From positions 869,205 to 933,204 of the forward strand of contig JXTC01000031.1 in assembly GCA_002914845.1 (NCBI GenBank): a DNA stretch of 64,000 nucleotides. Direction: 5' to 3'. Position numbers and translations under genes: made by a program. This stretch comes from Trema orientale. Taxonomy: Eukaryota > Streptophyta > Magnoliopsida > Rosales > Cannabaceae. A model generated the notes under the pieces. That model was not told the DNA's origin. It did not search any database and worked only from the letters and a program-made list of their open reading frames with translations. Position 1 is the first letter of the stretch, and every line of letters begins with the position of its first letter. Shown here one piece after another: positions 24,238-36,800 of this stretch.

Positions 24238-27200
24238 TCACACCATCTGCAGCAGTTTCATAACTCCACTAGAGTTGGCAGCAACCACCATGTTGGACTT
24301 TCTTCTCCAACAGACACTTGAAACAAACTGTCTATTATCGTCACTAATCTCACGTCCGGAAACAGGATCAGTTGATCCAAACTTGTGTGAAGTTATTGGC
24401 ATTGGTAGAGATCTATGATAACTATACACCTATTTAGAAACAAGCAGAAGAGCAAACATAGTGGTTAGACATGATAGTTTAAATGGTTAGACATGATAGT
24501 TTGAACTCCAATGTAAAGGGGAATATATTCGAAAAGGACTAAACAAATTTACCTCATTTGTTTCTGAACCGCACACTATATATCCATCCAAAACTGACAA
24601 TCCTACAAAGTTCTGAGCAAGCAGATGGAGAATATTAAAACCAGTAGTGTATATCAAAAAAGAACATTATAGAGAGATTAGAAGGCCAACCTTTTCATTA
24701 GTATGACCAGTAAAGGATAAGCAGCTAGCGTCGTCGGATGAGACAGTTTTCTTGAGATCCCAAAGCTTTAGAGTGTTGTCTGTGGATGCAGAAACAAGAG
24801 TTTCAGCATCTAGGAATTTTGCATAGCTAACAGCTTTTCCATGACCAGCTAAGGTGCACAAAGGGGTTCTAACGTGGCGAAGATCGTAGCCATAAATTTT
24901 GTAATCAGCAGATCCAATGACCAACAGATTGTTAGAATAATCAGAGAACTGGACACAGCAGACATTGGCGGGGCTATAGATGGTTCCCATTGAACTTTTC
25001 TGCACAAATAGCATACAAGAATTTGTTCATGTTACTTTATGGTGCCCGCATTTTGAAACATATGAACACCAAATCACACAGGCATAACCCGAGTTCAAGT
25101 AAAAGTAGAAATAATCTGAAATCAGTTGATTTTAAATTAAGCACGAGAAACCCTTTGTCAAAAAAGACGATATAGAGAGAGCATACATCATTGACACTCC
25201 ACAGTTTTACAGAACAGTCGTCACTTCCACTAGCAAACATTGTAGGGTCAGCTCGAGAAAAGTCAACAGACCAAGCTCTCTTCTGATGTTCTGTGTATTC
25301 AGAAAATCCTTGGCCGGTGCCTGCATCCCACATCTGAAACTCATCCATGCACAACAGTCTAATTAGCAAACAAAACAACTGAAAACATAATACTGAAATG
25401 AAGGTAAAAAACTTGAAAACTTTAATGTCAAAAGAATAGTGTTCTCAATAATAAAAACTGACATTATCTTTGTGGATTTTAGCATTTCCTTTTGGTTCCC
25501 AAGGCATGGAATCTAGAGCAGATAATGTTTGCATTCATGTATTTGTTTAGCAAAACTATAAAGACACACCTTTACCACTCCATCATAATCTGTTGATGCC
25601 AGATAGTTCTTGATGTAGTAGTTCCAGCATATACAGCTGAGCTTAGATTTGTTTGATAACTCAGCTACAGGATAATGCATATCTGCAGGGTCATTTGATA
25701 AGGCACCAAACTCAAATATCTTAATCTTCCTTGATACTTTGGCTGCAGCAATGTAGTCCTCGTCGCGATCAAAACTCAAAGAGCAAATAGCATTTGTAGA
25801 GTTGAAAAGATCCCCATTTCTTAGTGTCCCACAAACTTTGAACTCACTAAAGCGAGCAAACTTGCATAAACCATCGAAAAAGGCTCCAACACGATCATGC
25901 GATATCTGATTCATGCTTGGATCTTCATTCTCTTTTTTCACATGACAAGGCTTTTCTTCTTTGTTTTGCTCATCTTTATCAGACTGGGATGCAAGAGCAG
26001 TTTCTGTATGCCGGATTTGGGATCTCATGGACAAGTAGGCATTTTCTAGATGAGTAATATTCCTCTTCAACCTATCTTCATTATTGCTAGACATCGAAAA
26101 TGATCTAGAAGAAATTCCTGAACTGACTGAATCTTCAAGAAAAAATCCCTCTTCTTTTATTACAGGAAATTCCTTGTTTTCCCCAAAAAAATCTGAGGCT
26201 GTCCTTGATATGGACCTCTTCTCAACCTCCTTAATATCTTCTTCTAAGTACCTTATATCTTCAATTAACTTAGAGGCACGCTTCTGCTTTTCTTCTTCCA
26301 ATGAATTTAAAAATTTAAGTAATAGCTCTGATTGAGAATCGACATTGTCACCAGAATTTGAGGAAACATCCCCAGAATTTAATTCTTTGGAACCACATAT
26401 CAGTTCCGATTGCAGAATTTCTCTGTTACACGAAAAAATAAATGGATAAAATTTTCAACCTTCAAGACGTGCCCCACATAAACAAATTTTCCTTCAAATT
26501 AAGGTTCATTGCAGCTTTTGAAAGGAAATGATACCAAAAAAAAAGAAAAAGATCAACAGACAAGTGTTAGTTTAACCATTACATTAGAACTGTGGAAGAT
26601 GGTAGACAAATGAAATGGCTGTAGATGGCGATACCTTGTAGTTGGACGTGATGAAGGTTCGGGATGAAGAAGCCAAAGACAAAATCCAGCTTCTAGTGGA
26701 TGTTCTGAAAGAAACTTCGGTGGAAGAATTCGATGCCGCAGATCAAACATCACTGCAGAATGAGCCTCCCATGATTCAAAGCAGCAAAGCAACTGTATTA
26801 TAAGCCCACATTAGTTGAAAGGATGGATATTCTACTCCATCTTAACATAAAAACTCAAGAGCTAGAAAAGAGTAACAGATTTGAGCACAGAAAACAAACA
26901 TCCTTTTTTTTTTTTTTTTTCAATGAAAAGGTTTTTGATTTTCAGGGGACACAGTTCATAAGGATCTTCTCACCTCGAAAAGAAGAATGCCAAGGCCATA
27001 AATATTTGATGAATATGAACAACCTCCTTCATCAAGCCCCTCTGGACTAGTATACCACTTCTTTTCCAACTGACCATTTACAGCAATTGATTGTTGTTGT
27101 CTTGCACTCGAAGTATTTCGGTAGCTGGAATCTTTATGCAGCTGGGATTCTCTACACACATAAGTTTGTGAACCAGCCATGTGACATTCAGCTTCCTTCC

Positions 27201-28182
27201 CAATTTTAGGCTGGTTTCTAAGCGATCTCATAGCCTCACTAAGTTTCTGTTGCTTTGAAACTAAATTATGATTGGAACTTGCATTCTGTTCCAATTGTCT
27301 TTTCTTATTTAAATCTCGATGAACAATCTTCTTCGCGTCTGTCATGGCCAATGAACCAATGTATTGAATCTTATTTGATGGCAAAATAGTAAAGCAGGTG
27401 GGTCTCAAGTCTTGCAAGGCAGAACCTTTAGAGTGTGCTAATTCCACCAACTGCACAATCTGCTTAAATAGGAGCAAACTTTCAACTCTGTCCACTTTAT
27501 GAGACTCGGATATGAGCCATTCCCTCAAGCTGATTCCATTACTATAGGATTCTGGAAACGGCCTGATAATCCCATTTGAATGATTCTGATCATTGTTGAC
27601 ACTTGTTTTTAAATCAGCAGTAGAAGCTGCCTCACCATCATAACCATGTTTTTCTTCGTTTTGGTCCAAAGCTACACTATAAGCTTCTGGATATCTGGTA
27701 ATTATTCCCTTTCCCTTCATTGTTTTCTTCACAACTAACTGCGATAAGCTACTTCTCGATATGGTCTTCAGCTGTTTCTTCCCTATAAGTAGTCCATTTC
27801 TTGAGACGATTTTATTATCATCATTAAATCCCACATGTGCAGACATTTCATCTTGGTTTTGCCTAATATGGTTAGTCGAAAAACGCGTCATACTCTGCAT
27901 CGCAAACTCTTCCCTCACTCGCAACAAAATCTGATCCTTCTCTTCTTGGAACAAAGAATCACCATGTACATCTTTACTTCTATAGACATTTGGCAAGTCA
28001 TATTGATACTGCCATATGCCTTGTCCAGAACTGCTTGGGCTTCCAACTGAACCCAAATTCGGGTTCCTAGAATTCCCCATTGTTAATTCAAGCCTGGCAT
28101 CATCAATAGAACAAGGGGTACTACATAAAGGTTCAGATCCAACCAAAGAAGTGACACACCTATTCAAATCCTTATCCTCCAT
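24238..28182 (-). CDS. SPA: SPA1/SPA2-type COP1-interacting WD40 protein
   Basis: SPA proteins bind COP1 in a CUL4-linked nuclear ubiquitin ligase that degrades light-signalling transcription factors in darkness. Coding exons on the minus strand: 28182-26974, 26792-26635, 26422-25570, 25333-25187, 24999-24691, 24612-24553, 24429-24238; total 975 residues. Residues ~225-455 are the degenerate kinase-like region ([21 protein letters not shown], then [17 protein letters not shown]). A coiled coil follows at about 487-525 ([20 protein letters not shown]). From about residue 630 come WD40 repeats ([44 protein letters not shown]). The long N-terminus and length suggest SPA1/SPA2 rather than the shorter SPA3/SPA4. 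All junctions are GT-AG and in frame. A 5' UTR intron at 28784-28201 is likely. The exact SPA member is uncertain. Confidence 0.93.
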
Positions 28183-28200
28183 TGTTCAAATATTTGACCC

Positions 28201-28784
28201 CTTGATTGGCTTCAAAGAGAGAACAGAGTCTTTTTGCCTCAAGACTCTACAGCCATTTCATCCACAGCTCATTCAACACCATCTTCCAATCACAAACACT
28301 TCGAATTAACAATATGACAACCTACCAATTTCAAAATTCAACGAACCACTGATAAGGAAGATAGATTGTATCATACTCGGTGCTTTAAAAGTTAAATAAA
28401 TCATAATCATTACTATCAAGGCAGGCTGAAAAATAAGTTGGTACCCCAGAAACGCATACTCATAACCAGAAATTAATAAATAAGTAAAAGGGTATTTAGA
28501 ATTACTACAACACAGGATAAGTAAGTCTTTCATAGCTTAGAAAGTAAAAACATTTTCCACATAAACTAGTTATGCAACTTCATTATTTCCAACTTTTAAC
28601 ATATATTAATCTAAAATACCAAAGTAAACTCAGTCAATGAAACAAACCTCAAGCCATGTTGTTAATTTTTAGAACATATGTATGATCACCAAAAATAAGA
28701 CGATCGCATTAAAAAACAATCACTAATCTCAAAAAAAAAAAAAAAAAAAAGAAAAAAAAAGAAGAAGAAGACGGGAAGCATTAC
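28201..28784 (-). other. Probable 5' UTR intron of the SPA gene
   Basis: On the minus strand a donor reading CAATG/GTAATG lies at 28784 and an acceptor reading CAATCAAG/GGGTC at 28201, 18 bases before the start codon. The interval contains no upstream in-frame extension of the SPA protein. This is inference from splice motifs only. Confidence 0.45.
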
Positions 28785-30797
28785 CATTGAGAGAAGCACA
28801 GAAAGAAAATGAGGAAGAAAGTGACTGAAAGCTTGACCCTTTAAAGCTTAGAAAAGATAAAGCCCAAAGCTTGAATGACTAAGACGCAACGAGAGTCACA
28901 AACTTCTCTCTTATGTGCAAAAATATCTTCTTGCTTTCTTACTCATGTAAAGTAATGAATGATACACAATAATAGTAACCCAAAGAGTCTAAATCATATT
29001 CTCTTTATTTGTATGCCCAAAAAAAAAAGAGACATTTTTTTACGTGAGAACATATTCATGGAAGTTTTGGTAAATTTACTTGGTTTATGAACATATTTAC
29101 ACGTATATATTTCGTATATATTTGAATATTGTTTAGACTTTAGTTTAAGTCGTTTTATTCCGAGCCTCGGACGAACCGAACAAGCCAGAAGCTTTGTGTA
29201 TAGCGGCCGTGTGTGGCAAAAAGCCAAAAAGTGCATCCATGATTTTTACCACCTCCTCCTAAGTCCTCACCAAAAATTAATTTACACGTCGGATAATATC
29301 TAGTATATTATGGAACAAGAAAATAGTAATAAATGAGCCAGCCGCGGGCGCGGGATCATTGGATTGTGGGCCCTTAAGGAAACTTAAAATGTAAGGTGAG
29401 ATATGATGCCACGTAGTGATCACTTACCACTTTTCTTTAATGTCCAGTCCAGTGTGATGATATCTCGCACATGAGTCACGACGTTCGATCTAGTGTCGTG
29501 TGGGAAGTGGGCCCGCACGCTAGTTCTGGCCCAGAACAACGAGTGGGACCCACATGTCTCCCTCTCTCGCAATTGAAATTTTATATTGGCCGTCGATCTC
29601 TTTGACGATCATATCCAATGAACATAAATCGCTCAAGTTTGAACTGTTTAGGGCAGTAAAGATTTAAAACACTAACAGAAGCGTGCCGATGTTTTGCTTA
29701 GCTATTATTTAATTTTTCTAATAATTTATGGAAATTGATCAATTATTTTTGTGTTTACTTTAATACTTAATTTGGGAGGAGGGTACCGTACCACGTAATT
29801 CGTCGAAACGAGTGGACAATAATAGTGGGTCCTTATTGGCAACTGTCACGTGCGAAGGTGATGCCAATGCCCGGCCTACGTTGCGTGGACGCCAATATGG
29901 CGCCATAGACTTAGAGTTGGGGGGCTCTTTTTCCCGGCTATTTGGATCCAACTGACTGGAATTTATCTCCTCTCCTAAAGCATGAATCCAATTTTTGTGT
30001 CTGACAAGGAATTAATCTTTTGTCACTCTTTTTCAAATTATTGCTGTATCCTTTGTAAGAGATGACACAAATTTACCAGTGTCTTAGGGATCTTATAGCA
30101 AAATGATCAAATTTTGAGCCCAATTTAAGTAAATGTTAGTTTTTTAAATGTTATAGCAAAATATCCGGTATATATGTTTATATTCCAAGCGTAAAATATT
30201 ATATAACAAGCATAAAAATTTATATACTCAATACATTAACTGAAATTAGTAGATATACTAATCTATCAAGTGTAAAAATATGAATACTTAGACATTTAAC
30301 TATAAAATTTAAAAAATGGACATCTATTTAATCAAATTTAAAATATTGTTTATCCACCTAAATTTCTCAAGTAATAAAATTATTATTCTACACCACACAT
30401 AATTTCTAGTTCACCAAACATTTAGATTTTTACTTTTAAGCAACACAATAATTTTTGTAAGTTTAATTTTACTAAATACCTAAACTTTACAATGGTGAAA
30501 CTTGAAAGTGCAAAAATCTTCCTCCAAATGCAAATTTGGGATATCAAATATTGCGAAATACCAAATTTGGCATTCAACTTTATTCTCATATTTATAATCT
30601 AAAATATTAAAATCAACGCCTTCTAATCCTCAATCAATTACAAAATTAACATTAATTATTAAATAATAAGTAATTGCTCCGGATTGAAGATTTTAAATTT
30701 GATGCCCAAATTAAAACATTGCTACTTTTTGAGCCAAATGCATTGACAATAATAATAGTATTTGCAGGATAGATGGTCCAAAATAGGAGAGGGTGTT
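28785..30797. other. Upstream region of the SPA gene
   Basis: No coding region is recognised. At about 29340-29960 there is an unusually GC-rich, non-repetitive stretch with GTGGGCCC and GGGACCCAC motifs, CCACGTAG, and a perfect G-box core CACGTG at about 29848. This could be promoter sequence for the SPA gene or for an unseen transcript. The remainder, from about 30000, is AT-rich and includes a dispersed repeat. Confidence 0.4.
30091..30371 (+). repeat. Dispersed ~285-bp repeat, copy 1
   Basis: Closely similar to 48751-49035 in the same orientation. Both have GCCCAATTTAAGTAAATRT, TATAGCAAAATATCCGGTAT, repeated CAAGYGTAAAA motifs, TTAGCTATAAAATTT-like sequence and end in CTAAATTTCTCAAG. A more diverged relative lies at about 44540-44783. 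The element type is unknown; no terminal inverted repeat or target duplication was found. Confidence 0.8.
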
Positions 30798-31257
30798 ACA
30801 ATCACGGGGAAATTATGGGGAATATGAGTGTTTTGCTTCTTTTTTACATTTCTAGGAATATTTTTGAAAATTTCATTTCTAGGAGTCCCTGCCCAACCAA
30901 AAGTTCAAAATATCCTCAGTTTTCAAAACACCTCATCACCAACACCCACTATTTCTCCCTCGCGCCTCTAGATGCCACAACCACCAAAGCTTACTTGTCA
31001 CTCTCCCTTAAGCATGCCACTTGTCAAATAGTCAATTTTTCTTCTTCTGTTTTATTTTTTTATTATCTTTTTTTAAAAAAAAAAATATAGTCTCTTACTC
31101 TTATTTTTTTGTGTACAAGTTTGTATATGTATATGTATATAATTGGGTTGAGATATGGATAATATATGCAACTAAATATTAATGGTTCCTTCAAAAAAAA
31201 AAAAATCATGACAGGTTGAGCACAAAATTTGAGGATATATATAGTTTACAATATTAA

Positions 31258-31740
31258 GTGTTGAATTGGTGGCTACATTGTCGTCAACTACTCCATCAAC
31301 TAGAACTCCAGCTTCGTTTAAGCGAATCTCAGGGTGGCCGCCTAAAAGCTATCGCAGTCCAAGTCGACGAGTACGAGCCCGACCTCATACGAACTCTATA
31401 TTCGGCTGAGACGAATTCTTTCAGATCAAAGATTGTGCATTATGGACAATCTTCGGGACTGTCGGGTCTTCAACAATCTCGACAAGAAACTACAAATTAT
31501 AGTCAAATCTGATTCGGTTGACAAAGCATCTTTGGGATCATCGGGTCTTCAACGATCTCGACAAGAAACTACAAATTATAGTCAGATCTGATTTGGTTGA
31601 CAGAGGATCTTCGAGACTGCCTGAAGATCTACCAGTTCCAGCTCCACCTCATGCTCCCCCAAGCGCCAATTCGGGTAAAATCTTTAAGCTTGAATCTCTA
31701 ATTTTTGGTTCTGTCTGGGGTGTATGTCTTGATTAGTGTT
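31258..31740 (+). pseudogene. Gene-like cargo segment inside the MULE
   Basis: GC-richer than its surroundings, with coding-like stretches such as RISGWPPKSYRSPSRR in one frame and RLPEDLPVPAPPHAPPSANS in the frame of 31518-31736. The latter is followed by a possible donor site (GG/GTAAAATC at about 31675). Stops break the frame between these parts. It also contains a 79-bp tandem duplication (31462-31540 and 31541-31619) starting TCGGGTCTTCAAC. I do not recognise the source. It could be a captured host exon or a remnant of another transposon. Confidence 0.4.
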
Positions 31741-31769
31741 ATTCCTCGGCTGAGAGGAATTTGTGCTTA

Positions 31770-32700
31770 TGCCTTCAAATCATGAAGTTAATAATAATGG
31801 AAAATAAAATTATGACCACAATATGTCACAAAAATTATGACACACATATTCTAACTTCTTCTAATCACAATGAAATCTATACAGGAAACTATATTGTGAC
31901 TATCTATCACAATTCAGTTGAATTGTTTTGTTTATGGCACAAGTATTTAACAATTGACTCATTTTTATTCCTAACTTTTGAACTTATGAGGGATGGATTC
32001 ATAATTAGAAAGCTAACCAAAATCCACTCTCATTCTCATGCATGAAGAATGGCGGAGGCCAAGAGTAAAGTGTAATGTTGTGTATTTTATGAGTGATTTT
32101 AGACTGAATTTGTGACTACAAATGAATTTTGGGACTAATTTTGTGTGTGTTGGATTGATTTGTGACAATAATAATTTTATGTGTGTAGATCGTTACAAAT
32201 TGTTACTTTAAATTATATGGCAAATTGTGACAATTTTTGTAAAACATACACAAATTTTGTGACTAGCAGTCACAAATCAGGTTTATGTGGCATAAAAATA
32301 TGACTATTATTATGTATGTATGTATCACATATATATAAAGTCATTGAATTTGTTATCCAATGTGAATGCTTATTTTGCTTTTGTAAGACAGACACAGAAT
32401 TTGTGACTAGCACACAAATTAGGGTTACATGGTATAAAATTATAACGGATTTGTAATAGACAAATGATACTAAGCTATTGTTGGCCAATAGGAAATACTT
32501 ATCTTCATTTTGTAAGATTGGCACAAATTTTATGCGTAAGAGTCACAGATCACGATAATATGTTATGGTTGTACAAATTACGGTAACATAATCTCATAAG
32601 GTTCGTAACGATGTAAAACATACTGCGACTTTGAATCTCAAAATTATGACCACGAGTCATAAATTGTGACTACTTCTAATCACAAAATTAGTAACAATGG
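31770..32700. repeat. GTGAC/CACAAAT-rich subrepeat region
   Basis: Short motifs of the kind TTTTGTGACTAG, GTCACAAAT and ACAAATTTTGTGAC recur on both strands more than ten times, often as small inverted pairs. This style is known from subterminal regions of CACTA (En/Spm) elements. No intact CACTAC terminus was found, so a nested decayed CACTA element is only a possibility. Confidence 0.4.
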
Positions 32701-32951
32701 AAAACAAAAATTCTTGTTCTAAAAAAAATTCCTTAAAAAAATTTGAGATGACAAGCTGTCAAAAAATTGTGATAGGTGGTCTCACAATTTGGCATCACAT
32801 AAGAGCATTTTCAAAATGAGCATTTTTTTTTTCTCTCTAATAGGTGCTAGAAATGTAATTTTTTACTCCTAGAAAAAAAATTCAAAAACACTCCTAGAAA
32901 AGTAAGTGAAGGCAAAACACTCATAATTTCCTTAATTTCCCTACAATCACG

Positions 32952-33835
32952 TGTACGAAGCTCGGTCCTCAGTCCTCGATTAGGTGAGATTCGCAGTCCA
33001 CTATGAGGCCCACTTCTTTGGGTGGTTGATCCATGGTCCTGTCTATTGGGTAAGATTCGTAGTCCATTCATGCAAAATGTACTGAAATTAAACTTTTTAT
33101 TCAAAAGAAAGATAATAAGCTTGAAGGGACAAATTTTTATCCCAAAAAAAAAAAACAGAAAAGAAAAAAGCTAGAAGAGGTCATATGAAATCAATGATAT
33201 AACAATTATGAAAATATCAAGTTTTTATTTATTTAGTTATTTTTATTTCCATATTTTGGTTGGATTCAAAAATCAGAATAGCAATTTGAAATCTCAGCAC
33301 TGAACAGCAACTGATGGAAAATATAACAAAATGCGTTGGAACACAGAGGGACAAATGCCTTCCTCTCAAGAGACGAATGAAAAAGATACAAACAAGACGA
33401 CAAGCACAAATCCATACAAACATACACGACCAACAAACTCATGCCAATCACATTAAAATAATTAAAATAAAAACTAAAATGTGAGAGAGAGAGAGAGAGA
33501 GAGAGAGGACTCAGTTGTATCAGGTAGGTAACTATAAATGGAGAATTCATCTCTTAACTCTTATAAGAGGGGCATGCAAATGAATTTTATGCAATGTCAA
33601 AAACATTTATTGGCAGACATGCTAAATGAGGAGTTGAAAACCTACTCATGTGTTCACAAGGAAACATAGACGGGAAACAAGGGAAAGCAATTTATAAACA
33701 ACAAGCGCAATTGCGGCTACTACCTTGGAGACACCCCAAAAAATGGAAAACGGAAGAAATTACCCCTAGTTTACCATCTTTCTATCCCCTTCCTACAAAA
33801 ATAGCACACAAATATCCTGGACTTCTCTTCCTCCT
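32952..33835. other. Interval between MULE and ADNT1 stop codon
   Basis: Contains a GA microsatellite (about 33482-33507) and the presumed ADNT1 3' UTR next to 33836. No gene is recognised. Confidence 0.45.
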
Positions 33836-36800
33836 CTAGTCAGATATTCTGATCTCCACTCCTAAAATTTCCTTCACCATCTCGTACGTAACAAATGCAA
33901 TTGCAATCGACGGCACTACCTGAAAGATTGATGCAGAATCAAACACAAAATAACTGTTATCACATAACCACCAAAAAATATTTGTTCTCTAGTCAATAAA
34001 AATTGTTGTTCTTAGTTAATATCCAGAAGCAGATGGATATCTTTTAAATGATCATCACATGCTTCCATAGAGCTGAATAGTGGAATCTCATGCATCCAAA
34101 ACTTTAATATTCCCAAACAACAAAAATTTTCAAACTAAAAAATTAAACCTCAATTTGTTTATCAATAAGTTAAGACTTAATCCTACACATCACGTATCTC
34201 TTTAAAAAAAGAAAAAAAAAGAAAAAAAAGAAAAAAAAAAAAGATAACAGGGAAACAGAATTATGACTGACCTTGACAGAATTGGGGACCAATCCCTTGT
34301 ACAATGCCCCAAAGCCTTCATGTCGAACAGTTTTCCTAAAGGCATCAATCATCCCAGTATATTCAAGTGGAGCTTTGCTCCTTCCATCACCAGTAACAAC
34401 AGAAGCAGCATTATTCCAACCCACCATCTGCATTCTTCGGCGAATAACATCAAGTGGGTAAGCAACAGTCTGCCCAACCGTCCCAGCAGCAGCTCCACAA
34501 GCCAATCGTGTAATCACACTCAACTCAGTCTCAGATTCGTCAACAAGCCCAAATGGTTTAGCTTTGATTAACCAATCCTTGAGAGATTCATAGACAGCAA
34601 AGTTGAGACCAACATATGGAACCTGCAACCAGTAAATGTGGATAACTTCCCAAGTGAACAGCAACAAAAGATAGGAAACCTTCCAAAGGTCAAGGGGATT
34701 TGACAAGCAATTGAAAGTGAATACAATACTCTATTATGCAAGAAGGTAACAACTAATTTGCACAACCCACAGCTCTCCCCTAGGGGCCAGGGTTTGGTCC
34801 AATTGTACACTATCAGGCTGTCAAGCTTAAGTGTGAACACTTCATAGAAAAAAAATACCAGAAAATAGCTGAACCCACTTAATTAGGACCAGTTCGGAGT
34901 TATGCCTCCAACAAAAATCTCTCTTCCTAAGTGGAGACACTGACAAGATGCTCAGTTCAGGGCTAATATCTCAGCGTAGTGTGTCTCAACCTATTAGTAT
35001 AATCGACTCAGTGGCATTCATGCTTCACAGTGGTAAATTTTGATTTCAAGACTCTCCAACTAATTCAGAAGCTTTGTCCTCTTGTACATTTTCAATGAAC
35101 AATTTCAATACCATATAGATTTCATCCTTCTGAGGATGATTCCTGTCCCCTCTAACAAAGACATGAACTTTGCTTCTGATCTCAATCCAACTACAACCAG
35201 GAATCCTCTTCATTCCCTTTTCTTTCATTACTCTTCTTATTTTCGAAACAATCTGCCATCTACCGGCTGCAGAATGTGCATTAGACAACATCACGTAAGA
35301 CGACACGTCTTCCGGATCCAAAGCCAGGATTTTTTGCGCTGCCAACTCCCCCAAGTTCATGTTCGAGTGGATCAGGCAGCCACCAAGTAATGCTTTCCAA
35401 AATCCAATTCCTGGATCAAAAGACAATTCACGAATGAACTCCTCAGCTTGTCTGAAACACCCAAAGCGGGAGAGTAAATCAACCATACAAGCATAATGCT
35501 CAGGTTTTAGCATGCTGGGGTTTTCAAGTCTTGCCTTGTTAAAATATGAATACCCTTCATTAACAAGGCCAGCATGATTGCAAGCCCATAATAAGCCAAG
35601 AATTGTGACACCATTAGGTTGACAACCTGATACTCGCATCCTTTCAAAAAAGCTTATAGCTTCATATCCTCTGCCATTTTGGGCATAACCACATATCAAG
35701 GCATTCCAAGATACGATATTTTTTTCCCCAAGTTTGTTGAAGACCAAGAGGCTATCTTCCATGCTTCCACATTTCGCATAAAAGCTCACAAGTGAATTGC
35801 CAACAAATGCATCAGACTTACCCAAGAACTTAACAGCGCAGGCATGAAAGCTTCTGCCTATACCAAGTGCTGCAACATTGGCAGCTGCAGTGATTGCACA
35901 AGGAAAAGTAGAATCATTAGGTATCAATCCTTCTCTAAGGAGCTTAACAAAAAGATTCAGAGCCTCTTCATTGTGGCCTGTCTGGCTGTACCCACCAATC
36001 ATTGCATTCCATGAAACAATGTTTCTCTCTGGCATAGATTGAAAAAGCTGAAAGGCATCTTCAATTCTCTTCTTTTTTAGGTATCCACATATCAAAGTGG
36101 TGTAAGAAACAACATTTGGAAATCGGGTATCTTCAAAAGCTTTCCGGGCATCCTCGATCTTACTCAATTTAGCATACAAATCCAAAAGTGCACTTCCCAC
36201 AAAAACATTATTATGCAAACCTATCTTTATGGCACATGCATGAAATTGCTTGCCTATACGAATGTCTCTCAAAGAAGTTAATGAGGGTAATAGAGTGCCA
36301 AAAGTATATTCATTGGGTCTGATATGTGACGCAAGCATTCTTGAAAAGAGATAGACAGCTTCTCCATGACGACTCCACCGAACAAATTGGCCAATTATGG
36401 CAGTGGCAGATACCACACTCAGACCAGATGCTTTATTGAACAATTGCAGAGCATCCAATAGTGCATCTGATCTAAAGCAAGGGGAAGCAGGTTCTGGTTG
36501 AATAAGAATAGATGAAGTTGCTTTCTGGTTTTCAATAAGATGAGAAGACCCAAATGAGTGAATTTTCCTCTCTGTCCGCTGGGAAAAGGAAAGGGGTTTC
36601 ATGTGTGAGATTGGGCTGGTACTCTGGCCCTTGGGAACTGAATCCGACTAGCTAAACATGATGTAGACTGACTCCGTTGATCACAAACAAAAGAAATCTA
36701 AGGATCTGGTAATACTATGGAGCAAAATAACTAAACCAGGACCTAATAGCAACAAGAAAAAGGGAACAAAATGCAAAAAACACCGTAGAGCAACAGATGC

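Larger units (their letters stand above)
30807..32942. mobile_element. Mutator-like element, 2136 bp, non-autonomous
   Basis: Bounded by a perfect 9-bp target duplication ACAATCACG (30798-30806 and 32943-32951), the hallmark of MULEs. The ends are long imperfect inverted repeats of about 75-90 bp. Both contain GGAAATTATG, ATGAGTGTTTTGC and a TTTCTAGGA-T-TTTTTGAA stretch. No MURA-like transposase is seen. The interior carries a GC-richer gene-like segment (31258-31740) and an AT-rich half with many GTGAC/CACAAAT motifs, so it may be a Pack-MULE or may contain a nested element. Confidence 0.88.
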
